From Clavelina lepadiformis (Eukaryota; Chordata; Ascidiacea; Aplousobranchia; Clavelinidae), in NCBI RefSeq assembly GCF_947623445.1, contig NC_135244.1, positions 4,774,001 through 4,838,000 on the forward strand: 64,000 nt of DNA, written 5' to 3'. Positions within the stretch are counted from its first letter, which is position 1, and every line of letters begins with the position of its first letter. The notes under the pieces were generated by a model. That model saw nothing but the letters and a program-made list of their open reading frames with translations. It did no database searches and was not told the DNA's origin. Positions 35,777 through 49,617 of the stretch are shown in pieces. The position numbers were made by a program, and so were the translations under genes.

Positions 35777-38700
35777 CTTGTATATGATGAACAATTTGTT
35801 CTAAACAGTGACTTGACAGGCAAAATTATATGAATTTTGATGAAACTTCAAAATCCAATACAAGTGGTTTATATTTCAGTATCCAAATATTTGCATATAT
35901 CCATTGCCAGTGATGCTCGCGCGTTTCTAACACTTTTAGATATAGCTTGTTACAGTACAATTGGGTGTTAAACCTAACACAAACTGCTGTATCCTATTGT
36001 CCTAGCAAAAAGATAAGGTACATGCTGGTAACGGTTAATTTAAAACTAGACAGTTATTTTTATTAGTTGTAACAGAGTGAACATGCTGCTATATCACAGC
36101 AGTACAATCACTTCATATAACGAAATAAGGAAGTAATATGAAGAAAGGGTAAAGATCAAAAGACACATCCACGGAGTAAGTAGGTACCGGTTGGGTAAGG
36201 TGTAACAGAAACAAAGTATTGCAAGACCAACGAATCAAAAGCATACGACACGTGCCGTCGATGGCTTGATAGAAGGAGAATAAATGTTTCATTTGTATGC
36301 ACAAAACGTATTCATGAACTTTGTAAATAAAACGAAATAACCAGCGGTCTTTAAGGCGTGGAAAGATATGACGAATTGGGCATTGCCAAGGTTGAGAAGA
36401 TTGCAGTTAAAACTTCAGAGTTAACACACGCAGGCACTAATGCGCTCGCGCACGCATGGTAACACGTCACAATGATGACCTCACAAAACCAATTTCCTAA
36501 CGCCTAAAGCCACGAGTTAAACCATTTTTCATAGGGTGAATTCCGCTAGTGCTCATACAAAACCGCTGTTTTGTTTAAAGAAACTCACGTATTTGATGAA
36601 AGAAAAAACCATTATTTCAACCCACATGAATTAGTCATTCAACATGGTTGCCATTTTTTCTTTTCGCATAACCAGCCCGTAAAACGTCACCGCACGCTTC
36701 CTCACCCTTTCTCTTTATTATAAGTTCCTTCCTTTGTTTCTTTTTTTTGTATTCCGAGCGTGGCAGCAATAACCTGTTCCTACTCCAGTGTTCACGTCAT
36801 ACAAGAAGTACAATTTAAACCATATCTTATGCTTTTTACCCCTTTAACGCAATGTAATACCAGTTTTTCCACAATGTTTCACACAAAAACTTCCAGACAA
36901 GTTTCATATGGTTAGTTCCAAAGAATTAACGAAGAATTACGATGACATGAAGAGACTTTCCACGTCAAGTTGCTGTTTTTGACAAAAATTATCCAAGCAT
37001 TTTCAATAACGAAGTCTATAATGAAAGCTTACCACATGCGGATTGTGCACAAGTGATCAACTCGGAGTCAACGTTTTTGACAAAGACTTTACAGGTTGAA
37101 CAGTAAACATCGTGTAAAGTCGTTCGATTTTCTTAAATTTGACAAACGGAGCTAGTCATGAAAGATAATAACCCACTCCTGTAGTAAAATAGCAAATTTG
37201 ACGCAGCAACCCGCCCAGAATAGTATGCAAAATAAGCGTAAAACGATGTAAACAATGTGTAGTCTTCTATCAACCGTCGTTTTGAATCAGACAAACTAAA
37301 CTGCACAGTGGCAAGTAAATGTAACCTCTGCTAGAATACAATATGGGCATGATTGAACACAAATAAACAACAACCATAGCGAGAAAACCTACCAAATGCA
37401 CGCACATTAGAGCCTAATACACAAGCAGTTTTTGCAAACACTTACCTGAATGCCTCCTTTCTTACATATACTGACTAACGTTGCCAATGCAAAACCCGAT
37501 GCATCACGATCATGACCGTCACTACAGCTCTAACATCTGTGTCACTAACAACCTAGGCGAGTTTGCAAAGAGATCTTGAGACATTCCTTCAGCTTGCATA
37601 TGTCCATACATACACGCAGGGGCGACTAAACTAAAGCGAAACAACGTGGTTAATTTGGAGCGTGGGACATCACTATACATTTGCATTCACGCAGGTACAA
37701 TCAGATTGACTCAAATTAGCTTACAACTTAATCTCACAGTTGATTTCGGTTACATGTTGAAGTTAAACAACTAGCTTTATTCCAGAAATAGGTTGGTAGA
37801 CGCTATGTATCGTCTGCCCGACTCACGCTGCATGCGGAATTTAAAAAAAAGAGAAAAACGGCGGATCTCATTCTTAATTTCTGTTAGTAACTCTAAAAGG
37901 TTTGGAGATAAACACAGAAAAAAGTGCTCTTTCACTACGTTGTTTCTCGTGCAAACACACACTTTCAATTATGCGAACGAACATGCGTCGTGCGATCACA
38001 CACTTAACAAGGAACAACACAAAGCGGTTCGCGTCATCATCATTTTTTCCTTTTTCACTCAACTGAAAACGTCTGGCTTGCGCGCTCATATGACATTCCC
38101 ATCGGGTAAAACCATTGTGGTGAAACGTAGGTTGGAGGCGACTGCTAAAATTGGTACAAAGCCTTTTGGCGACCTGTTGCTGAAAATGGTTTCTTCTAAG
38201 GTTTGGTTAACTACGTGTCACAGACAAACATGCTTGCCGAGGTTAAACTTAGTACTTTCGCCTGGTTTTTATTTAAGGCCATTCTTTACAATCCATTCCA
38301 GTAATTTAAGCAAAACATGAAAACGATATGGGCTACAATTAAGTATAACAATGCAATAACTTTTTAGTCTTCAACATTTTTCTATTCCTCGTTACCACAA
38401 TCTAGTCATAAATTTTAACATTATTTAATAATTAGTAACTTGCTAGGAAAATCTAGTTTTATTATGCCTCCTCCTCCATTTGAATACTTTGCTAGTTTAT
38501 GTTCGTTTCATGCTTTTTTGCTAGTAGGCTAACCAAAAGATTTATATCATCCGCACAAGGTTAGCGATTGACGAGCTTCGCCTTGCCGTTTGCTTTTACT
38601 GCCATAAAATACGGCTGCCGTTTGTTAAAGTGTGGCTTCGAAAGATGTTAGTTGTTCATGAACCACTTGATAATAATAGGCTATTATAGAATTGCTCAGA

Positions 38701-41700
38701 GACCAACTTCACTCGTTCCCTGTTTTGCTGAATGATAGTGACTCTTGTTTCTTTCCAGACCTCATGAACAGCTGTTTTTACCATATGGCTGTAGTTTGTG
38801 TGACTGCTATAAAATTTTATTGCCTACTTGCAACTCATTATCCTGTAAACTATGTAGAATATAAGAGACACAATATAAGCCTACATGCAATCACACATAA
38901 TGACCTGAAGTGACTCTTACAGCTGACTACGACAACCAACATTTGCAGTTTAATATGGCTTTTTAACAAACCATACATTTGGTTTAGGTGTGCTTTGTTT
39001 TGTAATTAAACACTTGCAAAAACCGATTTTGAAGCTCGTAGTTGAGTATGTAACTAGTTACAGATGTCATATCATAGGGTATGATAAAGACACATATTCA
39101 TGTACATACCCTGTTTGGCCGCATTGCTGGTCTACTGAATACTTGCTATTTTAGTGAGGTGTACGTGCATAAGTAAAAATGTGACCACTCATCTAAGGCA
39201 TCGTCTATTCATCTGAATTTGAAAAGTAATACTTAACAATACCATACATCACCTGTATTGTATCTTTATGCAATGTGTTTGTTAAATCCGTGAAAGCTGT
39301 CAACCCAAGTGCCGAAAGGTTGAATCACTTAAAATCAAATATGGTAACTAGAGTGTAACAACGGTTAAAACATATTACACAAAGTAGAGTACAAAAATTC
39401 ACCCATGCCCTTGATGTCTAAAGCAACATATTTAGTTTACCGCTACTGTATACTCAAATGAAGCATCATGTAGTGAGATGGTTGTAAACAATGAAAAGTA
39501 TTGTATCGTGTGCGTGTGGAACATAAATATAGCACATCGTTCATATAACTCCTATTCAGCAGAACTGCGCAACTGGATGGAAACGAGCGGTACGGATGAC
39601 GCATTCGTCATTTTACGTCAGAAGAAATCGCCCAGCACAGGATGAAGTCATACGGGAAGTTAAATTCAACTTCGCCCGCGCGGTTTGCCTTAAGAGTCGT
39701 TAAAATTGCTTAAAACTGCACAACCTAACCATCTTTGTTTACGGGGAACGTTCGAACCTACTGTGAAGCGCGCATCAAAACCGTGTGTGCGCACGTAACC
39801 AAAGAAACGTGGTAGGAAATCGTTTTGTTTATGACCATGCTACCATATGCCGCTCATGTACAGCGGGACGCCTCTGGTTTGAGTTATTTGGATAGTTGTA
39901 CCAGCATTGCAGAGGAAATGCATGTTTTTGAAATGCGACGTGGTGTGACATACACTACCGATGTGTAACATGCTGCTAAAACCAGCTTTAACCTGCATTG
40001 AAAAAACTTATGCAGTTTGGATCGAAAACAGTATATTATATATACACCACAATACTAAGAGCAAAAGCGAAATTTAGCCAACTTCGTTGTCGTTTTCGTT
40101 AGTATTTTCTTCTAAATGTGATGCTACCACCATGTTCGAACGCCTGAGGATATCTGATGGGCAAAGAACCAACTCACGGCACGATTGTGACGACATGCTT
40201 TCATCACGTGATGATTAAATTGTAGATGTTGACAGGTTGTCCAAACATGCCTTTCATTTTGGGTTATATAATTTTGATCTGGGCAGACAATGCTTGAATT
40301 TTAATAGTCACGTAAACATTGCACCTTGGCTTCATGTGCAAATGCGATCATTTCCAACTGCATTCTTTTCGGTTGGAATAAAAGCGTCATCTCCGCGCTA
40401 AACCTAAGCTTCTGGTTCTCTTCATTTAAATTCCTGAACAGTTGTGGTTTCAGTGTATGCTGCTAGTAATGTTCAGGAATTTCAACAGTAATACCCGGAG
40501 CACGGAGCATGCTTTGAGTAGCAAGTTTTGTTCTTAATTGCCTACGTGAGAACACTGTTCGTCCTCATGGTGTGTGGTTTGGAGTATCAGTTTTCTAAAA
40601 GGAGAACCAGCATGTACATTTTTCGGTCCTGGGTAAACCTTTGATTTAATCGTTCGAAATGAATGCAATCAATGCGGATATAATGACAGTAAGAGCACAG
40701 CTTTGATAAGCACGACGTACGTGTACTTCAAGCATATTTATATATCTTATATAATGTGTTGGCCTAATACTGCTTGCTGCTGAGGAAATTAAAATTACTT
40801 AAAATTAGATTAATGAAAAAATCTATTAAAATCCCAATACAGTAAGTTCAAAATGGCCTGAATAATTGGGCTTACATCAAACGATTAGGTCCACCTCACC
40901 TATGTTTTTATGGTTATATTGATACATTGTTGTCGTATTCTAATACAATATGTATGATTTTGTTCCCATGGTGACGTTATTCATTTGATGAAGTTTGCAT
41001 GGAAACTTCCGCTACACAGCACTAATTTATTGATGCGTATCACCACATTACTGATTACTCTACCACTACGGATTGCGCAACATTCACAAATAACTTGAAC
41101 AGCGCGAAAAGAAATGGCATTGGTGAATTTCTTCACATGCGCGGGTGTGTGTGCGTCGGTCATTCCGTACAAAACGATCGGTCTACTCATTGCTGGGTTG
41201 AGTAATGACACTTCTCTGTGACGTTTACCACGTGTTCTCAGAAGTACTAGAACTGATATAAGGACAACCTGCTTTGATTTGGAATCTACCCGGTTTCGAA
41301 AGTTATCATTTCGAAACCCTGCTGGCAGGTCTAGTACGTAGACTGCTAAAATTGTAAATCAACACTTTTATACATACTTTACGCTTTGCGGGCGAGAGAC
41401 AATACAGACATTAACAAAATCATGATATTCAATGTCAGCTTGCGTGGCACAACACTGGTTATTGCAAGTGTAGAAAGAAGATTTCATACTTAGCCATGTC
41501 TGTGGTCTTACCCAAATTTGAACATATCCGGTGGCTTCGTTTTCTGGGAAGGGATTTAATTTTCAACCCTGTAATGTCCTTGGAATATGGGCGGGTAGAG
41601 GCAACGCCCCTAATAATGACGTCATAAAAGAACTGATTTACTTTGTCGTCAATAAGAATGGGCGTTTGAAGAGCGGCTGAAAGGCAACGGTTATATGATT

Positions 41701-44667
41701 TCAGCGCGGTGACATTAGTCGGGGATTTCTGGTATTTGCCATTTCACAAGCGATCGAATGAGCGGTCGATATTTCAGAATTCATATGGTATTTGTGACCA
41801 TGTGTTTGTGTTAAATTTTTGATTCTACGAACTTGCGAACACTTGCATGCAAGTTAAGCGTGTACTCAACCATCCAGAATGGTTTTATGTTCACACCTAA
41901 AATTTATGCTTTGTTCCAGTTAAGTACAGACATCGTGACTAGCTTGAACTTTGACGTGTCAACGTTTTTTCTTTTGTGATTTTGTCTGGATCTTTGCGAA
42001 TTACAATAAAGAAAAAAAATTTGTTTCTTTATGTTACCAGGCCTACCAAATGCGAAATAGTGTTTCTTTGTTGCCCGCTGGGTTGCTATAAATATCGTTA
42101 CTTGGAGCCCTTTGCCCTATTGTGTTCCATCAAACCAGTATCATGGAGTCGATGGGTTGCTGACAAACTACATCCGGTTCTTTGCTACGTAATATTTTCA
42201 CGCTCCAGTGAACAGACTTACCTACATACAGTACATTTGGCAGAAGCCATATCCGTTGCCGATAACATAGCCATCGGCTGCTAACGTATTAAATACGCTT
42301 GATAGTACTGCATAGATCACAAATGCCACCAAATACATCATGGTTGAAGGACTGTGACAGATACACCAGCACTGAAAATGTCAGATAACATGGTTCTTAA
42401 ATGTTTAATCGTTTAGATTACAAATAAATGATGCAATTCTTGATGTAGCTTAACCACCACCTTAACTTCTTGATTTAACTGTAATTGGACAGATACGAAC
42501 TACGGTTTACAGCAAATCCACTCAGTAGCTGGGGGGTCATGGAGTTCAGAATTCCTTATCTACACCAAGTGTTTAATCAAGGTCTAGATTCTAGAATAAA
42601 TCACAAAATGCAAGTACCAGCCAAAACCACATTGGCCAAAGTCAGAATAGACGTCATATCCCGAGGCAAGTTAATCTCTCCCAGTCATAAGCAGAATGGC
42701 GAACGCAGTACATGTAAAATTGTAAATCCGTTTTGACCCGCCACGAGTAAAACTGGAAATGTCTTGCCATAGCTTAAGTAAACAAAGATGATCCATCACG
42801 TATCACTTGCTGTTGTGAGGTTGCTACGGTTTCAGTTAAACTTATGTAATAGAATTGCGTTCTGTTGATGTTCTTAAAACAACGTTCATTTGTTATTTTT
42901 GTACTATAATTGTGTGACGTTGCAGCATGGTTGTACGATTTGTATTTTGCTGCTTCTTTTACTACATCCAGATAGTGTAACGTGTAATATAACCAAGAGT
43001 CCAAGACAAATTTTGATTATGCAACTTCGAGTTTAATGCAAGCACACAACCTTTTAAGATGCTCAAGCCTAAAGTTGGCTGAATCCCACATCGTTTTAGG
43101 TAAGTCTGTGAAATTTTCCACAGATTTTCCGTAAAACGTGGTCGCTTTTTGTCACCTATACGGACTCTCAACACGTATTTAGTCTCACAGCACCTGCGGT
43201 TGCATTTTCAAAGCCACCAGAAGATTAAGTATTTTTGTATTCAGTCGTGATCAGCAGTGAGGTGTTGCTTCGTGCAATTTAGGGTTCATGTGTGTGCGCG
43301 AGAGCATCGACCTTTGTAACTTTTTAAATTGTTGATTCTGGTTTTCTACCAGCAAATCATAAATGTCTTTGGAAGCGTTTGAACAATTAGTTGTATAGAA
43401 TGCGTCGGCCTGGAAAGAACTCCAGTTCGTAATCCTATATTTGTATCAAAATATCAGGTTTCGGCAACAATATTGTACTCCTCACTTGAATGGGCTTGTC
43501 TAATGTTTCAGCGCCGTTCCTGGGAACATGTTTTTTTCCTTTTTTGCTTATGGGGAAGCGTTGTTTGAATGACGATCAAAGTTCGGAATGTCGATTACCA
43601 TGCTGTTTACTTATAGTTCGTCATTCATATGCGTCACATGATTATGACGACACCGAGCGTGCTCTTTGAAAAGAAGAGGCACTTTTTTATTTTTAGATCT
43701 TTTCTTTCTCTTTTACTATCCTTAAATTTTTTATGTTTTAATGTGTAGACTTACTGAACTCGAAATGACTGTATTTACATTAAACCGAATAGCCTGCTGA
43801 ATATGGACACCAACGCAAACGATCAATTGAGCTTGTTTACACATTTTTTAGCAAAGTTTGCGACTTTGGAGATAGGTCAGGTATTTTAACATCTGTGTTT
43901 TCCTATCTTTATAGACGAAAGATCGTTACCAGTTGACAAGGCGGCCAGCCTAATTTCCTATCAAATTGCATTATAATAATCCATGCCCCTCTTTGCAAAG
44001 GCTGTACGGCGATTTGTTTAATAAGCTGCATGGCGTCACCTACTGGCGTGCAATCGTGATAATTTGTATCGGTGTGCGGCAGTGTTTTTTAAATACGAAC
44101 AGCTTTGAAGCGCAGTTCCAAAACAGCAAAACTTTATGGCATGTGTAGCCTACTCTGATTGGAATTGACTATTACGAGCTATTTTACGTTTGGAAATTTC
44201 GAAAAAAACGCTGGAACCACGAGGCTGCAGAGGCAATAGTCCTACTGGTAAAACTCAATATTTCTGGGTTGATTCTCGGTAAACAACTGAACTGTTTTTC
44301 TTGAATTACACTCAAATCGCGTCCATGCAAAATTTACATCTGTATTCAGAAAAAATTATAACAAAGCAGGTCACAAAGTAACTGTTTCACTGTATGTTGG
44401 TCATGCAGCCTGTTGTTAGAGATAGGCGGTTGGGTTGGGGAATGGGGTTGCAAAAGTTGGTTTTAACTATTTAAGGTTTCATTGGAGTAAGATTTAGGTT
44501 AGGGTTTGGTTACTATGTTATAAAATTTAAGTTAGGTTAACAAGAAACTGTGAAAAATAGCTTCCAACCCACAATTTTTCCCGGTGAAATAGTGGCAACC
44601 AACGGAATATGCTCATAGTTGCAATTATATGCGTATTATTGCAACTACCGCAAACATCCAACTAAAC
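35777..44667. other. Gene-poor interval upstream of TBL1XR1
   Basis: No exon is supported over almost 9 kb. The proximal part must include the TBL1XR1 promoter and any 5' UTR exons. The longest open frame is plus-strand 37805-38320 from an ATG (171 codons); its product is basic, has no recognisable domain and is only a weak candidate. CG-richer patches with CRE-like tgacg/cgtca words occur near 39590-39700 and 41570-41720 and could be promoters, but no gene was found next to them. Confidence 0.4.
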
Positions 44668-45004
44668 CAGCGGTTCCCAACCGGTGGTACGCGTACCACT
44701 AGTGGTACGCGGGAGATTTTCAGGTGGTACGCGAGCAGCTCTCCGTTGCATATACAGTATAGTAGTATAACAATTTAATTTTGAGTTGCTAAAATATGCG
44801 AACAACACTTTTATTTCTTTCCGTACTAAATTTTCTGCACTCAGTAAGCTACTTTTGTCGATCTCGCTCCCTGCTGTCATTGTTATTAATACAATGCTGC
44901 TGTGCGAATATTGGATCAAATTAGTTGTTTTGAAAATAGTGGTACGTGTTGACAATCCGTGGTGGCTAAGTGGTACAAGAACATAAAAAGGTTGGGAACC
45001 CCTG
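44668..45004. mobile_element. hAT-type MITE, 337 bp
   Basis: The termini are CAGCGGTTCCCAACC at the left and GGTTGGGAACCCCTG at the right (14 of 15 inverted). An exact 8-bp duplication, aactaaac, flanks it (44660-44667 and 45005-45012). Several copies of gtggtacgcg lie near the left end and gtggtac recurs near the right end, typical subterminal repeats. No coding capacity. Confidence 0.92.
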
Positions 45005-45013
45005 AACTAAACC

Positions 45014-45248
45014 AACCAATCCGTGAACTTCTGCTATTATTGCGTAGCCTACTATTCTGTATATCGGATCATCAACAGAAGAACATTATCAACATCCAAA
45101 GATTTTGATTTCTATTTGTAAGGTATGATAACAGCGAAAGAGGTTTACGGATCTGCCAACTAATCCATGAACTTCTTCTGCTGTTATTGTCTTGTCCTCT
45201 GCTGTTACATACCATTCTAACATTGGGTCGTCAACAGAAAGAAAGGCC
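45014..45248 (-). pseudogene. Two degenerate copies of an unrecognised exon-like sequence
   Basis: On the minus strand, 45149-45248 is open and bounded by TTTTAG and GTAAAC, encoding a peptide with DDPMLEWYVTAEDK and EEVHGLVG. A second, shorter copy at about 45014-45079 matches it at the DNA level (ttctgttgaygaycc near its start and gttcayggattrgttgg at its end) but has stops and deletions. This looks like tandem duplication of one exon followed by decay, or a small repeat. I do not recognise the protein, and no neighbouring exons were found. Confidence 0.35.
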
Positions 45249-45274
45249 CTAAAAGGAGATTTTAGTTGAAACAC

Positions 45275-47299
45275 TGTAATACGCTTGTAAGATATGAATT
45301 TATAAAACTATGTAGCCCATAACACTCTAATAGCCTATCCACCCATCAGTTTATAATGACGGCATTTATAATCCACGGCATCAGTTTATAATGACTGCAA
45401 ACCGTTGTTGGACGATGACTAGAAGTCAATCGTAAAGCATTACTGGAAAAATTTAGTACTTGACATGACAAAGAAACCGACACTAGTAAGGTAGCCACTA
45501 TGTTAAAATTCCTTGTGGTCGTTCGTGCAAATATGTTGCCTCACGTGATAGGGGTGAAACGCGAAGCGTGAGACTTGATTGTTTTCAAACGAATTGTCAT
45601 ACAAGATGTTTCTTCTTTGCTCCTGAAGCTGAAAGCCTTAAACTATATCCAAGCTGTCTAGTGGTAGATTTACAAAAGCGTTTGTGTGTACACAGAGTTT
45701 ACTTCCGCACATGTATACGTAAAACATTACGCACAGCAAACGTAATAGGTAAACTCACTGGCAGCTATGGCCTAGTAGAGCGAGGTTTCAACCATTACTG
45801 TTTGCTGCTTTTGAAGTGGGCAGTAGCCATTAAATTTGACGCAGTGAAGCGTTGAAGGTAATGGGCGAGTACGACGATGCTGATAGTCTTGCAGGGTCAG
45901 CTTTTGTTTCTTATAGCTAGCTCTGCTTAGTGTACGTAGTACCCGTTATTCATTCGGTTTTGGCAGAGAAATATTGAAAATTTATGTAACTTTTTCTTTT
46001 GTTCACTTCTTTTTGGCTTTTAGCAGCACTCACCTGCTGAGTAGTGGCTAGTCTTGCCCATCTATCGCAATCGTTCTTTATTGTTTTTTGGTAAACTTTA
46101 GACAATTCTCACGGAAAATAGAACCGACTTTACACTAACAGAAAGCTGCTGGTTTAATCTGTGACGTCAGCAATTTACAGTAAGTGATTAAAAATACATT
46201 GCGGCTGTACCCAAAGTACTAAAAACTAAAGGACCATTCCTGAACTAACATCGAAAATCTGATGACTTAACGTTTGTTTCAGTCAGTGACATGAACAATG
46301 TACTACAATAGTTTTATTATTTCCGAAATTAGAAGATGGGTCTTTTTCAATGAAAGTTGGTTGAACAAATGACTAGTTTAAGCTGAATTACACATAAAAT
46401 GTCCATTTCATACAAAGCGTGCTAAATACTAGCGCTTACTTAGATAGAGGGCACGCACCTTACGTGTTTCAAACCACCGTACGGGATGCGTGGTGTGCTG
46501 CTGTTTGTTCGTGAAACACTTCACATTTTCAACTCTTGCGAAGTGTTTTTACCCGTCGTCTGAATTATTCATAGCCGACTCTTTAGACCTGAGGGCTGAG
46601 CGTAATATATACCCGTATGTGGTAAATCGTTCCACAGTTTTATATCTATATTGGTATATGAGAATTATCTCTTTTCGACAAATGACATCTCGGTTGCAAG
46701 TATTTGATTTGGGAGCAGTCGTATCGTATTGCTCATTTTACCAATTACATCTTTGACTTACGTCACATTTGTCTTTCAGCATCAGATAACGAACGGTCAA
46801 TTTGTTTGTTGTTTTTGTGTTTAGCTACGGGTAACCGATAACCATATATCGATTTAATCGATATATCGTAAAGACGTGATAAATATTGGTCATCTTGCCC
46901 GTTGTTAAAAATAGGCTGTAAATTTGAAAGAAACCACACACAAAAGATCGATTTTAGTTTTTTTTCCCGTAAGTTGTTGTTTGTTTTAATTTAACAAATC
47001 GTAAACTTCATCAGGAAGTCAACTGGAATGTGTTAATGAAACGTCGGCAGAAAATATAGGTCTGTTTTCACCAGTTGTGCCTTATATTTGATGATCATTA
47101 TGCCTGGTGGCAACCACAGTATATTTATTGAGACCTTTTATGTTAGCAAGGAACCTTATATTAAATTGTTGTAGGATTTATGCAGTAACGGACTTTTTGT
47201 TGCTAATTTCACCACTTTTACCATTTTCATATAGAAAGGTGTAGGCTACTACCTGATACAACGTTCTAATATTTTATTGATTTAATTGCACCTCCCACA
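45275..47299. other. Intergenic upstream of the LITAF cluster
   Basis: No supported exon. It contains a short direct repeat of catcagtttataatgac near 45343-45400, a 23-bp palindrome at 46844-46866, and at about 47038-47123 a diverged single copy of sequence that recurs beside the hairpin at 49566-49651. Confidence 0.5.
46844..46866. repeat. Perfect 23-bp palindrome
   Basis: The arms atatatcgatt and aatcgatatat surround a single central t. The sequence contains overlapping atcgat/tatcga words that resemble DREF/BEAF-type binding cores known from insects. Whether it binds anything here is unknown. Confidence 0.6.
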
Positions 47300-47746
47300 A
47301 TGTCAGCTATTCCCCCACCCCCTCCTGGATATAATCAAAGCATGCAGATGGGAAACCCATATCCGGCTGGTCCTCAAGCCCAATACAACACTGCCAATGA
47401 ATACGGGATCCCGAAGCAGGGTGCAGTGCCCCCTCCACCGCCCCCTGGATATGTGAGTACTGCCCCCGGACCGATGGGCAATGCAACGGTTATTGTAACC
47501 CAGCAGCCCCGCCGTATTTTCAGCAAGTTTCCGACCAATACCGTTTGTCCGCATTGCAACGCTACGGTCATTACTCGGCCGAGGGCAGAAGTGGGCACCG
47601 TCACTTGGGCAGCGGCAGGAATACTGATCTTGTTAGGCTGCTGGCTGGGGTGCTGTATCATACCGTTCTGTATCGACGAATGCAAGGATATCTTTCATGA
47701 TTGCCCCAACTGTCAGCACACCATTGACATCTACCGGCCTCTGTAA
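47300..47746 (+). CDS. LITAF-domain protein 1
   Basis: 148 residues in one exon, ATG at 47300. LITAF-domain proteins (LITAF/SIMPLE, CDIP1) are monotopic proteins of late endosomes and lysosomes that bind zinc. The N-terminal half is Pro/Gly/Tyr-rich with PPPPPGY repeats, as in family members that recruit ESCRT or WW partners. The LITAF domain has C83-x2-C86, a hydrophobic membrane-inserting stretch (about 98-123, including GCWLGCCIIPF) and C135-x2-C138 in the HDCPNC motif. All four zinc ligands are present. Which vertebrate paralogue it matches cannot be told. Two shorter paralogues and one pseudogene follow on the same strand. Confidence 0.92.
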   Translation: MSAIPPPPPGYNQSMQMGNPYPAGPQAQYNTANEYGIPKQGAVPPPPPPGYVSTAPGPMGNATVIVTQQPRRIFSKFPTNTVCPHCNATVITRPRAEVGTVTWAAAGILILLGCWLGCCIIPFCIDECKDIFHDCPNCQHTIDIYRPL

Positions 47747-48603
47747 AATGTTGATGAACTGAAAGAAGATGTTTTACTGTAAAATGTGCATCATAAAGTT
47801 CTGGTCGTTGCATTAACCGTTTTAGAAGCTATAATGTAGCCTACTGTTGCTGTAGGCTATATATAAATTTTGCTTAATCGCTTTAACTCTTGTTTTGTGA
47901 TCTGAAATGTTCCTATGCTGTATTGCCCTTTGTGCGAGAGTTGCGTTCGTTTTACCCAGTTGTCAGCATTGCGTTTGTTTTTTTCTTGTATTGCGTTGTC
48001 TGCCGTCGGAAGTATGATATTCTTGGTTTTCATTTGCACTCAAAGCTTTCAAGATTTGTAACCTCAGCAATACGTTAAAGAGATACTATGTGGTTTGAAT
48101 ATTTTTCTGCCTTTTTTGTAAGGATTAATCGCTTTCTGTTTGAATACCATCGCCTGGTTGTACTTAAGCAACTTTTTATTTTGTTGGGAAATCAATGAAG
48201 TATTATGTGTTCTTCTATCATACATGATATGATTAAGAGCTGTAGTACAACTGTCTCCCACTTATTTAAAATGCAGCCTTCGACTAATAAAAGTTTCCCC
48301 ACTTAATTTTACATATACATAATGCCGCATAGGCTAATATACGTTGAAGTCTATGTTAAATTGTTTATCACTAGCACTTGTCGCTGCTTAATGCGTTTGA
48401 AAATAAAGATTAATGCAATAACTCATAAGTACTGTATATACAACTATCTATGTGTTTCAAAAGATAACCATGCTTTTATTTATGTTATCTTGTCTTATTG
48501 TTTCCTTTTCAGGATTGTTATAGATTACAGTTATGCGATGTTGTTAGGTTCTGACATATGATGGGTCAAATATACTTGTGATGCTTCCCATCACCGCTGT
48601 ATG

Positions 48604-48797
48604 ATAGCACTGCCACGCAACGGATACTACCGACTCTAACAGTGGGTACCGTTACGTCCTTAGCTGCTGGTGTGTTGGTATTGGTTGAGTGCTGGTTGAG
48701 TTCATACTTAATACCATTCTACATCAACGAATACAGGGATAGGCCTTGTGATTGCCCTCAGTGACAGTGAACTGTTGATGTTTGCAAGCTGCTGTAG
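48604..48797 (+). pseudogene. LITAF-domain pseudogene
   Basis: The conceptual translation gives VGTVTSLAAGVLVLVECWL, then IPFYINEYRD, a Cys pair interrupted by stops, and VDVCKLL followed by TAG. This lines up with the hydrophobic and C-terminal zinc half of the flanking LITAF genes. In-frame stops fall in the second zinc motif (CPQ*Q*), and the N-terminal Pro-rich region and first CXXC are not recognisable. It lies about 0.9 kb downstream of LITAF gene 1 and most resembles that gene (VGTVT, CWL), so it is probably a decayed tandem copy of it. Confidence 0.75.
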
Positions 48798-49475
48798 ATA
48801 GAAAGACCGACTTTTAGTGAACTATAACATGCACCAAACTAATCCAGTTACTTATACCGACTTCAAACTTATAGTTGAAAAAAATCAATTATTTGCTGTT
48901 TTTTAGTGACGTGGTTTATTGTCGATGCAGTGAATTTTAGAAGTGCAATAAAATTTGCTTAGGTGTACTAACCGCATATCTGGTTCGATTTTCCCTACAA
49001 AAATCACTCCTCTTTTTTGTTAACAGGATAGTTTTACTTGGATTTGGATTTTCTTGGATAGATAGATTTACTTGGATTTACTTGGATAGGATTTCATTAT
49101 AGTTGCGTGCAACTGATGTTCTTTTCATCTTTTTGCGTGTTTAAACTTAAAAAACAATTTGTTCCAATTGTGTGGGCTTTGTATTCAATTTGATGGAGAT
49201 GCGAGTTTTATATCTATCACAGTATTATAACACCATCACCAGAAGAAGTTCAAAATGGCCTGAATAATTTCATCAAAGCAATATGTTCTCCTTGTTTATT
49301 AATTGCTACAGCTTTACCGCTATTGGTCGTGTTCTATGTCTGGTGTTGGTCTTGTTCTAATGTATTTTTATTGTTCGGTTTGACTTTTTTTTGAAGCTAG
49401 CATAGGCGCCCTTTTTAGTTTACATCTTCGAAAAATAAATGTTTGCTAACTAACCAATAATAGCTAGTTAAACAG

Positions 49476-49617
49476 CAAATAAAAGACACAATTGGTGAAT
49501 ACAGAACTTTATTGTCTTCCGACGTTTCTTTTACCGATGCGGGTTAGCTTCATCAGAATGAAATAAAACGTCGGCAGACAATAAAGTTCTGTATTCACCA
49601 ATTGTGTCTTTTATTTG
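49476..49617. repeat. Fold-back repeat with 52-bp arms
   Basis: The left arm 49476-49527 and right arm 49566-49617 are reverse complements with one mismatch, separated by a 38-bp loop that contains gcgggttagcttcatcag. The sequence just right of the hairpin (ggtggcaaccatagtatat, to 49651) recurs in diverged form at about 47038-47123 together with one arm. It is therefore a dispersed element, probably of fold-back or MITE type. Confidence 0.85.

Noticed and set aside
37805..38320. Plus-strand 171-codon frame
   Set aside because: No recognisable domain and no flanking gene evidence. Kept only as a note in the interval description.
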